Below, piece by piece: positions 42,463 to 50,885 of a stretch of 64,000 nucleotides of DNA (position 1 is the first letter of the stretch; each line of letters starts with the position of its first letter). Source of the stretch: Asanoa hainanensis (lineage in GTDB: Bacteria > Actinomycetota > Actinomycetes > Mycobacteriales > Micromonosporaceae); assembly GCF_900188485.1 (NCBI RefSeq), contig NZ_FZPH01000013.1, positions 124,001-188,000 on the forward strand, in the 5' to 3' direction. The notes under the pieces were generated by a model. That model saw only the letters and a program-made list of their open reading frames with translations, searched no databases and had not been told where the DNA came from. Position numbers and translations under genes: made by a program.

Positions 42463-42598
42463 GCCCTCCACGAGTCGAACCGAGCTTAACCGATGAGGCG
42501 GCTGTAACCGCCCGGTGTCCGTCCGTTCATCTCCGGCGTTCGGTGGAGATGACCCGGCGAAGTGTCCGTGGTTGGGGCGGGTCTGGCACGATCGGTGC

Positions 42599-43501
42599 GT
42601 GTTCCCCTCGACTTCCCCGGCGACCTCGGCCGACGCCGGCGCTCCCGACGACGAAGATCTCGAAGAGATAGAGATCACGCCGGTCCGGCCCGCGCTGTCC
42701 GTGGCGATCGCGGTCTTCTCCGGGTTGGTCGGGATCGGTCTGATCTTCGGCGCCCAGTCCTCGAGCCCGGGCGCCCGCGTGCCGTTCGCCCTCATGCTGG
42801 CCGGCGTCCAGGCGCTCTTCGTGCTCGCCTGGCTGATGGCCACCCGCCCGCCGGCGCCGCTGGTCGTCGGCGGCGTCTGCCTGGTCGTGGCGGGCTGGAG
42901 CGACCTGCACACGGTGCGCGCGGCGGAGCCCGGGCTGGGCACGCTGGGCCTGATCGGGCTGGCCGGGGTGGCGGTCGCGGTGGCCGGCCAGGCGATCCGC
43001 CCGGACGACCGGCGGCGGATCAGCGAGTCGCTGCGGTCCACCCTCGTGCTGGTCCTCGGCATGGTCGCGTTCGCGTCGCTGGTCATGCTGAGCCGGATCC
43101 CGCTCGGCACCCAGGTGATCCTGCTGTGCGTCACGGCGAGCGCGGTCGCGCTGATGGTCGCCCGGATCGCCGACGCGGTCTACCCGAAGCCGAGGCTGGC
43201 GCCCCAGGTGCCGCGCGGCGCCAGCGGCGTGATCTTCGGTGCGATGGCCGGCACCCTGCTCAGCGCCGTCCTCGGGTCCTACCTCTTCACCTTCAGCCCC
43301 AGCAGCGCGGCCGTCGTCGGCCTGGTGGCCGCCGTCTTCGCCGTGCTCGCCGACCTGGCGGCCGACTACTCCGAGGCCGGGCGGCAGATGGCCGGCGACC
43401 GGCCCACGCTCTGGGTGGCGCGGCACATGCAGGGCCCGCTGGGCGGCTTCGCCCTCGCCGCGCCGGCCGCGTACGCCATGACGGTGTTGTTCCTGACTTG
43501 A
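42599..43501 (+). CDS. Conserved integral membrane protein
   Basis: A 300-residue membrane protein: an acidic cytoplasmic head (residues 1-30) then eight or nine helices. No catalytic motif. Helices are Ala/Val/Leu-rich with Arg/Asp-containing loops (IRPDDRRRISESL, ADYSEAGRQMAGDRPTLWVARH). GTG 42599 follows CACGAT six bases upstream, a weak leaderless -10; the open frame extends 84 bp further. It precedes the LmeA-like gene by 56 bp. Confidence 0.7.
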   Translation: MFPSTSPATSADAGAPDDEDLEEIEITPVRPALSVAIAVFSGLVGIGLIFGAQSSSPGARVPFALMLAGVQALFVLAWLMATRPPAPLVVGGVCLVVAGWSDLHTVRAAEPGLGTLGLIGLAGVAVAVAGQAIRPDDRRRISESLRSTLVLVLGMVAFASLVMLSRIPLGTQVILLCVTASAVALMVARIADAVYPKPRLAPQVPRGASGVIFGAMAGTLLSAVLGSYLFTFSPSSAAVVGLVAAVFAVLADLAADYSEAGRQMAGDRPTLWVARHMQGPLGGFALAAPAAYAMTVLFLT

Positions 43502-43557
43502 CCCGGCTGGGTAAGAAGCCGCGTAAGTAAGGAGGAAGACAACAACGAGGAGGAACG

Positions 43558-44340
43558 GTGACGACCACCTACTACGCGGAGGAAACCCGTCCACGACGCC
43601 GCCGCGGGCGACGCGTGTTGATCACGTTGCTCGTGATGCTCATCGTGATCGCCGGGATCCTGGTCGCGGGTGACCGGGTGGCCGCCAACTTCGCCGAGAA
43701 GAAGATCGCCGAGCAGGTCAGCCGGGAGGTGGCCGCGCAGAAGGTGCAGTCGGCCCCGCCGGAGGTGTCGGTCGGCGGCTTCCCGTTCCTGACCCAGGTG
43801 CTGGCCGGCAACTACAAGGAGATCTCGATCGTCATGCGCGACGTCAAGGGCGACGTCGACGGCAACGCGGTCAACCTGCCGCGGCTCGACGTGGTGGCCC
43901 GCGACGTGGCCGCCACGCTGAACACCCTGCGCAGCGGCCAGGGTGACGTGATCGCCAAGACCGTCGACGGCACCGGGACGGTCACGTACGAGAGCGTCAC
44001 CGCCCTGATCGACCAGCCGGGCCTGAAGCTCTCCGAGCGCGACGGCAAGCTGCTCGCCAGCGCGCCGGTCGAGGTGCTCGGCCAGCGGTTCACGGTCAAC
44101 GGCGCCGCGGAGCTCGCGGTCGAGGGCCGGAAGATCAAGATCAACCTCAAAGACGCGACGGCGGACGGGCTGCCGGCGGTGCCGCTCGCACAGGAAGTGG
44201 TCGCCAACTTCGTCCAGCGGATCTCGATCAGCGTGGATGTGCCGGCGCTGCCCTTCAACATGGAGCTCAAGCGGGTCGAGGCCACCACCGACGGGCTGGC
44301 CGTGACCGCGACGGCCAAGGACGTGCCGCTGAACGGGTGA
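43558..44340 (+). CDS. DUF2993 / LmeA-like phospholipid-binding protein
   Basis: A 260-residue protein with a basic cytoplasmic tail, one signal-anchor helix (about 20-42) and a DUF2993 lipid-binding domain (VSVGGFPFLTQVLAGNYKEI, LNTLRSGQG). Mycobacterial LmeA (Rv0817c) binds phospholipids and is needed for lipomannan elongation. Its spot near glnR/mshD matches that locus. AGGAGGAAC precedes the GTG. The next gene is a cysteine-leader-controlled operon. Confidence 0.8.
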   Translation: MTTTYYAEETRPRRRRGRRVLITLLVMLIVIAGILVAGDRVAANFAEKKIAEQVSREVAAQKVQSAPPEVSVGGFPFLTQVLAGNYKEISIVMRDVKGDVDGNAVNLPRLDVVARDVAATLNTLRSGQGDVIAKTVDGTGTVTYESVTALIDQPGLKLSERDGKLLASAPVEVLGQRFTVNGAAELAVEGRKIKINLKDATADGLPAVPLAQEVVANFVQRISISVDVPALPFNMELKRVEATTDGLAVTATAKDVPLNG

Positions 44341-44382
44341 CCCGGCTCACCCGGTCGGCACTCCCGGATGGTGGTCAGCCCG

Positions 44383-44411
44383 GTGACCACGCAGTGCACT
44401 GCTGGTAGCCT
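44383..44411 (+). promoter_or_regulatory. Promoter of the cysteine-rich leader
   Basis: GTGACC (44383) and TAGCCT (44406) are separated by 17 bp, and the ATG of the leader begins eight bases after the -10 box, so the transcript is leaderless. Confidence 0.55.
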
Positions 44412-44419
44412 TCATCCCC

Positions 44420-44497
44420 ATGGGGACGTTCCTCACCAAACGGCGCGCGGTCGACCTGTGCCGCGTGGCCACCTGCCTGTGTCGCCCCGTCAGCTGA
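44420..44497 (+). CDS. Cysteine-rich leader peptide
   Basis: A 25-residue peptide ending in VDLCRVATCLCRPVS: three Cys codons within ten, and no downstream function expected. Leaderless polycysteine ORFs ahead of cysA-type operons in mycobacteria act as cysteine-sensitive attenuators (established for that group). Ribosome stalling at Cys codons when Cys-tRNA is low would open the RNA downstream. The gene lies 162 bp before the sulfurtransferase gene. Confidence 0.85.
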   Translation: MGTFLTKRRAVDLCRVATCLCRPVS

Positions 44498-44659
44498 CGG
44501 CGGCGCGCTGAGGTCTGCTCTTTCCCTTTCCCGCCCGGCAGTGCCGCCGTCGCTCTACCCGTGATCCCTAATCCTGGGTCACGCGCGTGAGCGGCGATAA
44601 CCACCTTCCCCGCGCGCGTTGACTCACCACCACCTCCGTCCACACACAGGAGTGAACTG
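44498..44659 (+). promoter_or_regulatory. Attenuator region of the cysA-sseC operon
   Basis: The 162 bp contain the repeat TCACGCGCG (about 44578) against CGCGCGTTGA (about 44613), and a CACCTCC (44628-44640) facing the GGAG ribosome site near 44650, which could hide it. This is the expected place for cysteine-responsive structure. Pairing is proposed from sequence alone. Confidence 0.5.
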
Positions 44660-45508
44660 ATGAGTCGCGACACCGCACTCGTTTCGGCCGACTGGGCCGA
44701 GAAGAACCTCGGCGCCTCCGGCGTGGTCTTCGTCGAGGTCGACGAGGACACCAACGCCTACGACGGTGGCCACCTGCCCGGCGCCATCAAGCTCGACTGG
44801 AAGACCGACCTCCAGGACCCGGTCCGCCGGGACTTCGTCAACAAGGAGCAGTTCGAGGCGCTGCTCTCCGCCCGGGGCATCGGCAACGACGACACCGTGG
44901 TCCTCTACGGCGGCAACAACAACTGGTTCGCGGCCTACGCGTACTGGTACTTCAAGCTCTACGGCCACGGCGACGTCAAGCTGCTCGACGGTGGCCGCAA
45001 GAAGTGGGAGCTCGACGCCCGGCCGCTGGTCAAGGACCTGCCGAGCCGCGAGCAGACCACCTACTCGGCGCAGGAGCCGGACACCACGATCCGCGCCTTC
45101 CGCGACGAGGTGGTCAAGGCGATCGGCACCCAGAACCTGGTCGACGTCCGCTCCCCCGACGAGTACGCCGGCCGCCTGCTGGCCCCGGCGCACCTTCCGC
45201 AGGAGCAGGCGCAGCGCGGTGGCCACATCCCGACCGCGGTGTCCGTGCCGTGGTCCAAGGCCGCCAACGAGGACGGCACGTTCAAGACCGATGACGAGCT
45301 CCGCGCCATCTACTCGGCCGCCGGTCTCGACGAGGGCAAGGACACCATCGCGTACTGCCGGATCGGCGAGCGTTCCTCGCACACCTGGTTCGTGCTCAAG
45401 GAGCTGCTCGGGCACGCCAACGTGAAGAACTACGACGGTTCCTGGACCGAGTACGGCTCCCTCGTCGGCGTGCCCGTCGCGCTCGGCGACGAGCCGGGGA
45501 AGGCGTGA
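44660..45508 (+). CDS. cysA: Thiosulfate sulfurtransferase (rhodanese)
   Basis: A 282-residue tandem rhodanese that moves sulfane sulfur from thiosulfate to an acceptor, forming a persulfide at the Cys in YCRIGERSSHTWF. The N-terminal rhodanese domain is inactive, as usual. M. tuberculosis CysA2/CysA3 are close in length. AGGAG precedes ATG 44660. It is coupled to the sseC-like gene by GTGA overlap and is probably under cysteine control through the leader. Confidence 0.93.
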   Translation: MSRDTALVSADWAEKNLGASGVVFVEVDEDTNAYDGGHLPGAIKLDWKTDLQDPVRRDFVNKEQFEALLSARGIGNDDTVVLYGGNNNWFAAYAYWYFKLYGHGDVKLLDGGRKKWELDARPLVKDLPSREQTTYSAQEPDTTIRAFRDEVVKAIGTQNLVDVRSPDEYAGRLLAPAHLPQEQAQRGGHIPTAVSVPWSKAANEDGTFKTDDELRAIYSAAGLDEGKDTIAYCRIGERSSHTWFVLKELLGHANVKNYDGSWTEYGSLVGVPVALGDEPGKA

Positions 45509-45837
45509 CCACGATGACGACCGTTCCCGTCGACGCCAGTTGCGCGGCGCCCGACCAGTCGGCGCCGCTGCCGGCCAGCGTCGACCTCGAGAAGGAAACC
45601 GTGATCACGGGCGTCGTGACGGCGGCGGACGGTTCCGCCGTCGGCGGCGCGTACGTCCGGCTGCTCGACGCGACCGGTGAGTTCGCCGCCGAGGTGGTCA
45701 CCTCGCCGGCCGGGCAGTTCCGGTTCTTCGCCGCACCGGGCACGTGGACGCTGCGCGCCCTGTCCCGGCACGGCAACGGCGACACGACGGTCACCGCCGC
45801 GCGTGGCGTGACCGAGACCGGTGTCCAGGTCGGCTGA
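45505..45837 (+). CDS. sseC: DUF1416 protein SseC-like
   Basis: A 110-residue protein (VITGVVTAADGSAVGGAYVRLL, GQFRFFAAPGTWTLRALS) of the DUF1416 family, always paired with rhodanese genes in actinobacteria (SseC1/SseC2). The fold is a small beta-sandwich like carboxypeptidase regulatory domains. Its exact role is unknown. It overlaps the stop of cysA and is followed by a terminator. Confidence 0.9.
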   Translation: MTTMTTVPVDASCAAPDQSAPLPASVDLEKETVITGVVTAADGSAVGGAYVRLLDATGEFAAEVVTSPAGQFRFFAAPGTWTLRALSRHGNGDTTVTAARGVTETGVQVG

Positions 45838-45852
45838 CACTTCGCTTCACCA

Positions 45853-45883
45853 ACGGCGCCCCGGCCATCGGTCGGGGCGCCGT
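45853..45883 (+). terminator. Terminator after sseC
   Basis: Perfect 11-bp stem ACGGCGCCCCG / CGGGGCGCCGT with a nine-base loop, right after the operon. Confidence 0.8.
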
Positions 45884-45900
45884 CGTGTCACCATGGCCCG

Positions 45901-46686
45901 GTGACACGACGGCGCCGCTGGGTGGTCGGCGGCCTGGCCGCCTGGGCTCTGGTCCTCGGCGTGCTCGCCGTGGTGTCGCACCGCACCGACGAGCCGACCG
46001 TGCGCGAGCAGCGCGACCTGGCCGCGGCGTTGCGCGTGGTCGACGGGGCGGTGGGCCTCAGCCTCGCCCAGGCCGGTGCTGACGTCGTGCCGGTGCTCAT
46101 GCCGGTCACGGTCGAAGAGGGTTGCCGCATCACCCCGTTCCGCGCTGGCGCGACCGCGACCAGCGTGGTCCGGTTCTTCACGCCGGACGCCGCGGCCTTC
46201 CTGGGCCGGCTCGGCACCGGCTACCCGCCGGCCTACCAGGTCGAGGTCAGCACCGACGGCAAGGCACTGCGGGCCGACGCCGGGGAGTTCGTGGCCGTGC
46301 GCGGCAAGGTGATCACGCCGAGCGAGGTGCAGGTGACCATCACGACGGGCTGCCGGCCCAGCGACGGCGTCGTGTCGGCCGACCTGCTTCCGGAGACCGA
46401 GCAGCACGCCAAGCCGGGCGAGGTCCTGTCGGTGCTGGGCGCGGCGTCGGTCGAGGAGCCGAGAGTCGCGTTCGCCCGATGCCCGTCCGGCCGGCCCGCC
46501 GCGACGGCGTCCGCCGTCGGCTACCAGGTGTCCGTCGACCCGGCCGTCGCGCGGCAGCACGACCAGGGCGTCGTGGTCGTCGACAGCGCCAAGGTCTACG
46601 CGTACCGGCGCGGTGCGAACGAGGCGGTCGTGGTGCTGCCCACCTCGGACCGGGACGCCCGGGTCTACGTGACGGAACTCTGTTGA
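45901..46686 (+). CDS. Membrane-anchored exported protein, unknown family
   Basis: A 261-residue protein with a basic N-terminus, one helix (residues 7-25) and an exported body with four Cys (GCRIT, TTGCRP, FARCPSG, VTELC at the very end), likely two disulphides. No known family recognised. GTG 45901 lies 17 bp after the terminator. It may be a periplasmic binding or sensing protein. No partner is evident. Confidence 0.65.
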   Translation: MTRRRRWVVGGLAAWALVLGVLAVVSHRTDEPTVREQRDLAAALRVVDGAVGLSLAQAGADVVPVLMPVTVEEGCRITPFRAGATATSVVRFFTPDAAAFLGRLGTGYPPAYQVEVSTDGKALRADAGEFVAVRGKVITPSEVQVTITTGCRPSDGVVSADLLPETEQHAKPGEVLSVLGAASVEEPRVAFARCPSGRPAATASAVGYQVSVDPAVARQHDQGVVVVDSAKVYAYRRGANEAVVVLPTSDRDARVYVTELC

Positions 46687-46692
46687 CGCGTT

Positions 46693-46707
46693 CCGTACAG
46701 TGTACGG
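46693..46707. promoter_or_regulatory. Operator at the uvrA-like start codon
   Basis: Perfect palindrome CCGTACA-G-TGTACGG abuts the GTG start. It contains TACAGT (46696-46701), six bases before GTG, so the gene is leaderless and the operator overlaps its -10. Confidence 0.7.
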
Positions 46708-48984
46708 GTGCTGACTGACCACATCGAGATCGTCGGAGCCCGCGAAAACAACCTCAAGGACGTCACCGTCCAGATCCCGAAGGGCCGGATCACCGTGTTC
46801 ACCGGTGTCTCCGGTTCCGGCAAGTCGTCACTGGTGTTCGACACCGTCGCCGCGGAGGCACAGCGGCAGCTCAACGAGACCTTCACCGCGTTCGCCCGCA
46901 ACTTCCTGCCGAGCTACGGCCAGCCCGACGTCGACTCGATCGCCAACCTGTCGGCCGCGATCGTGGTCGACCAGAAGCGGCTCGGCGGCAGCTCACGCTC
47001 GACCGTCGGCACCATCACCGACATCAACCCGCTGGTCCGGCTGCTGTTCTCGCGGGTCGGCACCCCGCACGTCGGCTACTCGAACGCGTTCTCCTTCAAC
47101 GACCCGCAGGGCATGTGCCCCGAGTGCGAGGGACTCGGCCGGGTGACCACGCTCGACCTCGACAAGCTGCTCGACCGGTCGAAGTCGCTGGGCGAGGGCG
47201 CCGTGCTGCACCCCGACTTCGCGGTCGGCGGTTGGTACCTGAGCACGTACCTGGTGTCCGGCTGGTTCGACGCCGACAAGCCGCTGAGCGACTACTCCGA
47301 CCAGGAATGGGAGGTGCTGCTGCACGGCACCGGCAAGGTTCCGGTCGAGTGGCAGGGCGGCAAGATAAACACGACGTACGAAGGCCTGGTCGACAAGTTC
47401 ACTCGGCTCTACATCAAGAAGGACATCGGCGCGATGTCCGACCGCAACCGCGAGAGCCTCCTCCGCTTCGTCACCACCGGCACGTGCCCGCTCTGCAAGG
47501 GCGGCCGGCTGTCTCCGGCGGCGTTGTCGGTCGAGGTCGCCGGCTACCACATCACCGACCTGCTGGCGATGGAGGCGACGTCGCTGCTGGCCACGTTGGT
47601 CGAGCTGGCCGGCTCGGTCGAGGGCGCGGGCCGACCCATCGTCGAGAGCCTCACCGACCGGGTGCGCAACCTGGTGACCATCGGGCTCGGCTACATCCGG
47701 CTCGACCGCGAGACGACCAGCCTGTCCGGCGGCGAGTCGCAGCGGATCAAGATGGTCCGGCACCTGAGCAGCAGCCTGACCGACATGATGTACGTCTTCG
47801 ACGAGCCCAGCATCGGCCTGCACGCGCACGACGTGCAGCGCCTCAACGAGCTGCTGGTCAAGCTGCGCGACAAGGGCAACACGGTGCTGGTCGTCGAGCA
47901 CGACCGCGACGTGATCGCGGTGGCCGACCACGTGGTCGACATGGGTCCGAAGGCCGGTGCGCACGGCGGTGAGGTGGTCTTCGAAGGCAGCTTCGCGGAC
48001 CTGGCGTCGGCGCCGACCCTGACCGGCCGGTTCATCCGGCACGCGCTGCCGCTCAAGGAGCGGGCCCGCACACCGACCGGCGCGTTGACCATCCGCGGCG
48101 CGACGCTCAACAACCTGCGCAACGTGACGGTCGACATCCCGACGGGCGTGCTCACGGTGGTCACGGGCGTCGCCGGGTCCGGCAAGAGCACGCTGGTCAA
48201 CGAGGTGTTCCTCAGCCAGTTCCCGGACGCGATCAACATCGACCAGTCGGCGGTGGGTGCCTCGATCCGCTCGAACCCGGCCACGTACACGGGCCTGATG
48301 GACGACATCCGGCGGCTGTTCGCCAAGGCCAACGGCGTCAACGCCGGGCTGTTCAGCTTCAACTCCAAGGGCGCCTGCGCCAACTGCCAGGGCCTCGGGG
48401 TGATCTACACGGACCTCGGGTTCATGGACGGTTTCAAGTCACCGTGCGAGATCTGCCGGGGCCGGCGGTTCTCGCAGGAGGTGCTCGACTACCACCTGCG
48501 GGGCAGGTCGATCGCCGACGTGCTGGAGCTGACGGCGGCCGAGGCGGCGGAGTTCTTCACCGAGAAGAAGCTGCGCACGATCCTGTCGGCGGTCAACGAC
48601 GTGGGACTCGACTATCTGCGACTGGGCCAGCCGTTGTCGACCTTGTCGGGCGGCGAGTGCCAGCGCATCAAGCTCGCCACCGAGTTGCACAAGACCGGCA
48701 CGGTGTACGTGATGGACGAGCCGACCACCGGCCTCCACATGTCTGACATCTCGCATCTGTTGGCGATCATCGACCGGCTCGTCAACCAGGGCAACTCGGT
48801 GGTCGTGATCGAGCACAACCTCGACGTCATCAAGAACGCCGACTGGATCGTCGACCTCGGGCCGGAGGGCGGCACCAAGGGCGGCGAGGTGCTCTTCACT
48901 GGCCCGCCGGCCGAGCTCGTCAAGGCCGACACCCACACGGCTTCGGCGGTGCGGCGCGACCTGGCGTCGTTCGCGGCGTCCTGA
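46708..48984 (+). CDS. UvrA-like ABC ATPase (drug-resistance/UvrA2 type)
   Basis: A 758-residue dual ABC protein, shorter than UvrA (~950), with two ATP sites (GVSGSGKSSL and GVAGSGKST, LSGGESQR and LSGGECQR), two zinc modules (CPECEGLG, CPLC; CANCQGLG, CEIC). The UvrB-binding insertion and part of the DNA-binding region appear missing. Related short UvrA proteins are found beside antibiotic genes (DrrC-like) and may protect DNA from intercalators. The promoter is a palindrome of TetR/MarR type; no such gene is adjacent. Confidence 0.88.
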   Translation: MLTDHIEIVGARENNLKDVTVQIPKGRITVFTGVSGSGKSSLVFDTVAAEAQRQLNETFTAFARNFLPSYGQPDVDSIANLSAAIVVDQKRLGGSSRSTVGTITDINPLVRLLFSRVGTPHVGYSNAFSFNDPQGMCPECEGLGRVTTLDLDKLLDRSKSLGEGAVLHPDFAVGGWYLSTYLVSGWFDADKPLSDYSDQEWEVLLHGTGKVPVEWQGGKINTTYEGLVDKFTRLYIKKDIGAMSDRNRESLLRFVTTGTCPLCKGGRLSPAALSVEVAGYHITDLLAMEATSLLATLVELAGSVEGAGRPIVESLTDRVRNLVTIGLGYIRLDRETTSLSGGESQRIKMVRHLSSSLTDMMYVFDEPSIGLHAHDVQRLNELLVKLRDKGNTVLVVEHDRDVIAVADHVVDMGPKAGAHGGEVVFEGSFADLASAPTLTGRFIRHALPLKERARTPTGALTIRGATLNNLRNVTVDIPTGVLTVVTGVAGSGKSTLVNEVFLSQFPDAINIDQSAVGASIRSNPATYTGLMDDIRRLFAKANGVNAGLFSFNSKGACANCQGLGVIYTDLGFMDGFKSPCEICRGRRFSQEVLDYHLRGRSIADVLELTAAEAAEFFTEKKLRTILSAVNDVGLDYLRLGQPLSTLSGGECQRIKLATELHKTGTVYVMDEPTTGLHMSDISHLLAIIDRLVNQGNSVVVIEHNLDVIKNADWIVDLGPEGGTKGGEVLFTGPPAELVKADTHTASAVRRDLASFAAS

Positions 48985-48990
48985 CCGCGG

Positions 48991-49809
48991 TCAGCCGTAC
49001 CTGAAGCGCGGGCCGCCGTCCGCGGTGAGGTCGATCGTCGGCATCGTGCCGGCGGCCGGCTCGCGGCGGGCGGCGGCCGCGAACACCGACGGGATGTCCG
49101 CGCACTCGGCGACCTGCCGGAGCGTCATGATCGTCGGTGGCAGCATGGCCACATCGCCACGCTGGGCCTGGGCCACCGCGTCCGCCGGGCGGATCCACAT
49201 GGTGTGGTCGGCCTCGCCCGAGACGTCCCGGGTGACCTGCCCGCCGGGCAGCGCCGCGACGAAGAAGTAGGCGTCGAAGCGGCGCGGCTCGAACTCCGGC
49301 GTGATCCAGCGGCTCCACGGCGCCAGCAGGTCGGCCCGCAACGTCAGGTCGCGGGTCTTGAGGAAGTCGGCGAAGCCGAGGTCCCGGCCGACCAGCGCGT
49401 GCCGGGCGGCCTCCCAGTCGTCGCCGCTGACGTCGCCGACCACGGTGTCGCCGGTCGGGCCGGCGAGCAGGACGCCGGCCTCCTCGAAGACCTCGCGGGC
49501 GGCGGCGCAGACGATCGCCTGGGCGCGCTGCGGGTCGGTGGCCAGCCGGGCGGCCAGCCCGGTCGGGTCGATGCCGAGGTCGGCCTGGGAGTCGGTGGGG
49601 TCGACACCGCCGCCGGGGAACGCGTACATCCCGCCGAAGGCCATCGCCGCGACCCGGCGGATCAGGTAGACCTCGAACCCGCTGTCTCCTGCCGGTCGCA
49701 ACAGGAGAACGGTCGCCGCCAACCGCGGCGTCGCCGGTGTCTTGCCCTCGGCCACGAACCGCCGCGCGTGGTCGGCGATCTGGGGTGGCACTGCGAACTC
49801 CTCGACCAC
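48991..49809 (-). CDS. NUDIX hydrolase with split Nudix box
   Basis: A 272-residue Nudix protein. The box is split: the GGG of FPGGGVDPTDS is separated by ~40 residues from the AAAREVFEEAGV helix, as in NUDT19-like proteins. It probably hydrolyses a nucleotide-linked diphosphate such as CoA. TAGGCT lies six bases before GTG 49809 (leaderless). Divergent from the oxidoreductase gene with 42 bp between starts. Confidence 0.82.
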   Translation of the reverse strand: MVEEFAVPPQIADHARRFVAEGKTPATPRLAATVLLLRPAGDSGFEVYLIRRVAAMAFGGMYAFPGGGVDPTDSQADLGIDPTGLAARLATDPQRAQAIVCAAAREVFEEAGVLLAGPTGDTVVGDVSGDDWEAARHALVGRDLGFADFLKTRDLTLRADLLAPWSRWITPEFEPRRFDAYFFVAALPGGQVTRDVSGEADHTMWIRPADAVAQAQRGDVAMLPPTIMTLRQVAECADIPSVFAAAARREPAAGTMPTIDLTADGGPRFRYG

Positions 49810-49851
49810 CGGCCGAGCCTATCCGCAGCGAGGTGGACTAGCGTGCGGGCC

Positions 49852-50814
49852 ATGACGAGATGGGGAATCCTCGCGACCGGCGGGATCGCCGCCAAGTTCG
49901 CCGGCGACCTGCGCTACGCGCCCGGCGCCGAGCTGGTCGCGGTCGGCTCGCGGTCGATCGACTCGGCGAAGTCGTTCGCGGCCCGGTTCGACGCACCCCG
50001 GGCGTACGGGTCGTGGGCGGAGCTGGCCGCCGACCCCGAGGTCGACGCGATCTACGTGGCCACCCCGCACTCGGCACACCACGAGGCGGCCCTGGAGTGC
50101 CTGCGGGCCGGCAAGCCGGTGCTCTGCGAGAAGCCGGTCACCCTTGACCGGGCCAGCGCGGCCGAGCTCGTCGACACGGCACGGGCGGCCGGCGTGTTCT
50201 TCATGGAAGCCATGTGGACCCGGGTCAACCCGACCGTACGCGCGGTCCTGGACCTGATCGCCGACGGCGCGATCGGCGAGGTGACCACCGTGGCGGCCGA
50301 CTTCGGCATCTACGGCCCGTTCCCGCCGTCGCACCGGCTGCGCGCCAAGGAGCTGGGCGGCGGCGCGCTGCTCGACCTGGGCGTCTACCCGGTCACGATG
50401 GCGCACCTGGTGCTCGGCGCCCCGGACCACGTCCGGTCGTGGGCCAAGATCGGACCGGAAGGCACCGACGAGAACACCGCGATCGTGTTCGGCTACGACT
50501 CGGGCGCGATGGCCACGCTGACCTGCGGCCTACTGGGCACGACACCCACCCGGGCCACGATCTCGGGCACCGGCGGGCGGATCGAAATGCCGTCGTTCTT
50601 CAACACGACCAGCTACACCCTGCACCGCCCGGGCGCGGACCCATCGACGGTGACGCGGGCCCAGGACGGCTCGGGCTACCAGTTCGAGGCGATCGAGGTG
50701 CAGCGCTGCCTGGAAGCAGGCCTGATCGAAAGCCCCCTGATCCCCCACGCCACCACCCTCGAGGTGATGGGCCTGCTCGACGAGGTCCGCACCCAGATCG
50801 GCGTCACCTACTAG
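49852..50814 (+). CDS. Gfo/Idh/MocA-family oxidoreductase
   Basis: A 320-residue NAD(P)-dependent dehydrogenase. N-terminal Rossmann domain (GILATGGIAAKFAGDL, VDAIYVATPHSAHHEAALECL), the catalytic-type CEKPVTLD Lys and a C-terminal GGGALLDLGVYPV. Likely oxidises or isomerises a sugar or diol. TAGCGT lies seven bases before ATG 49852. The long open frame upstream is antisense to the Nudix gene. Substrate unknown. Confidence 0.87.
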   Translation: MTRWGILATGGIAAKFAGDLRYAPGAELVAVGSRSIDSAKSFAARFDAPRAYGSWAELAADPEVDAIYVATPHSAHHEAALECLRAGKPVLCEKPVTLDRASAAELVDTARAAGVFFMEAMWTRVNPTVRAVLDLIADGAIGEVTTVAADFGIYGPFPPSHRLRAKELGGGALLDLGVYPVTMAHLVLGAPDHVRSWAKIGPEGTDENTAIVFGYDSGAMATLTCGLLGTTPTRATISGTGGRIEMPSFFNTTSYTLHRPGADPSTVTRAQDGSGYQFEAIEVQRCLEAGLIESPLIPHATTLEVMGLLDEVRTQIGVTY

Positions 50815-50885
50815 CGGAAACCGGCCCATAGGCCCTCCCCCACGGCGAAGATAAGGGAAATCTTCGCTTCCCCAGGGGGTCGGCC

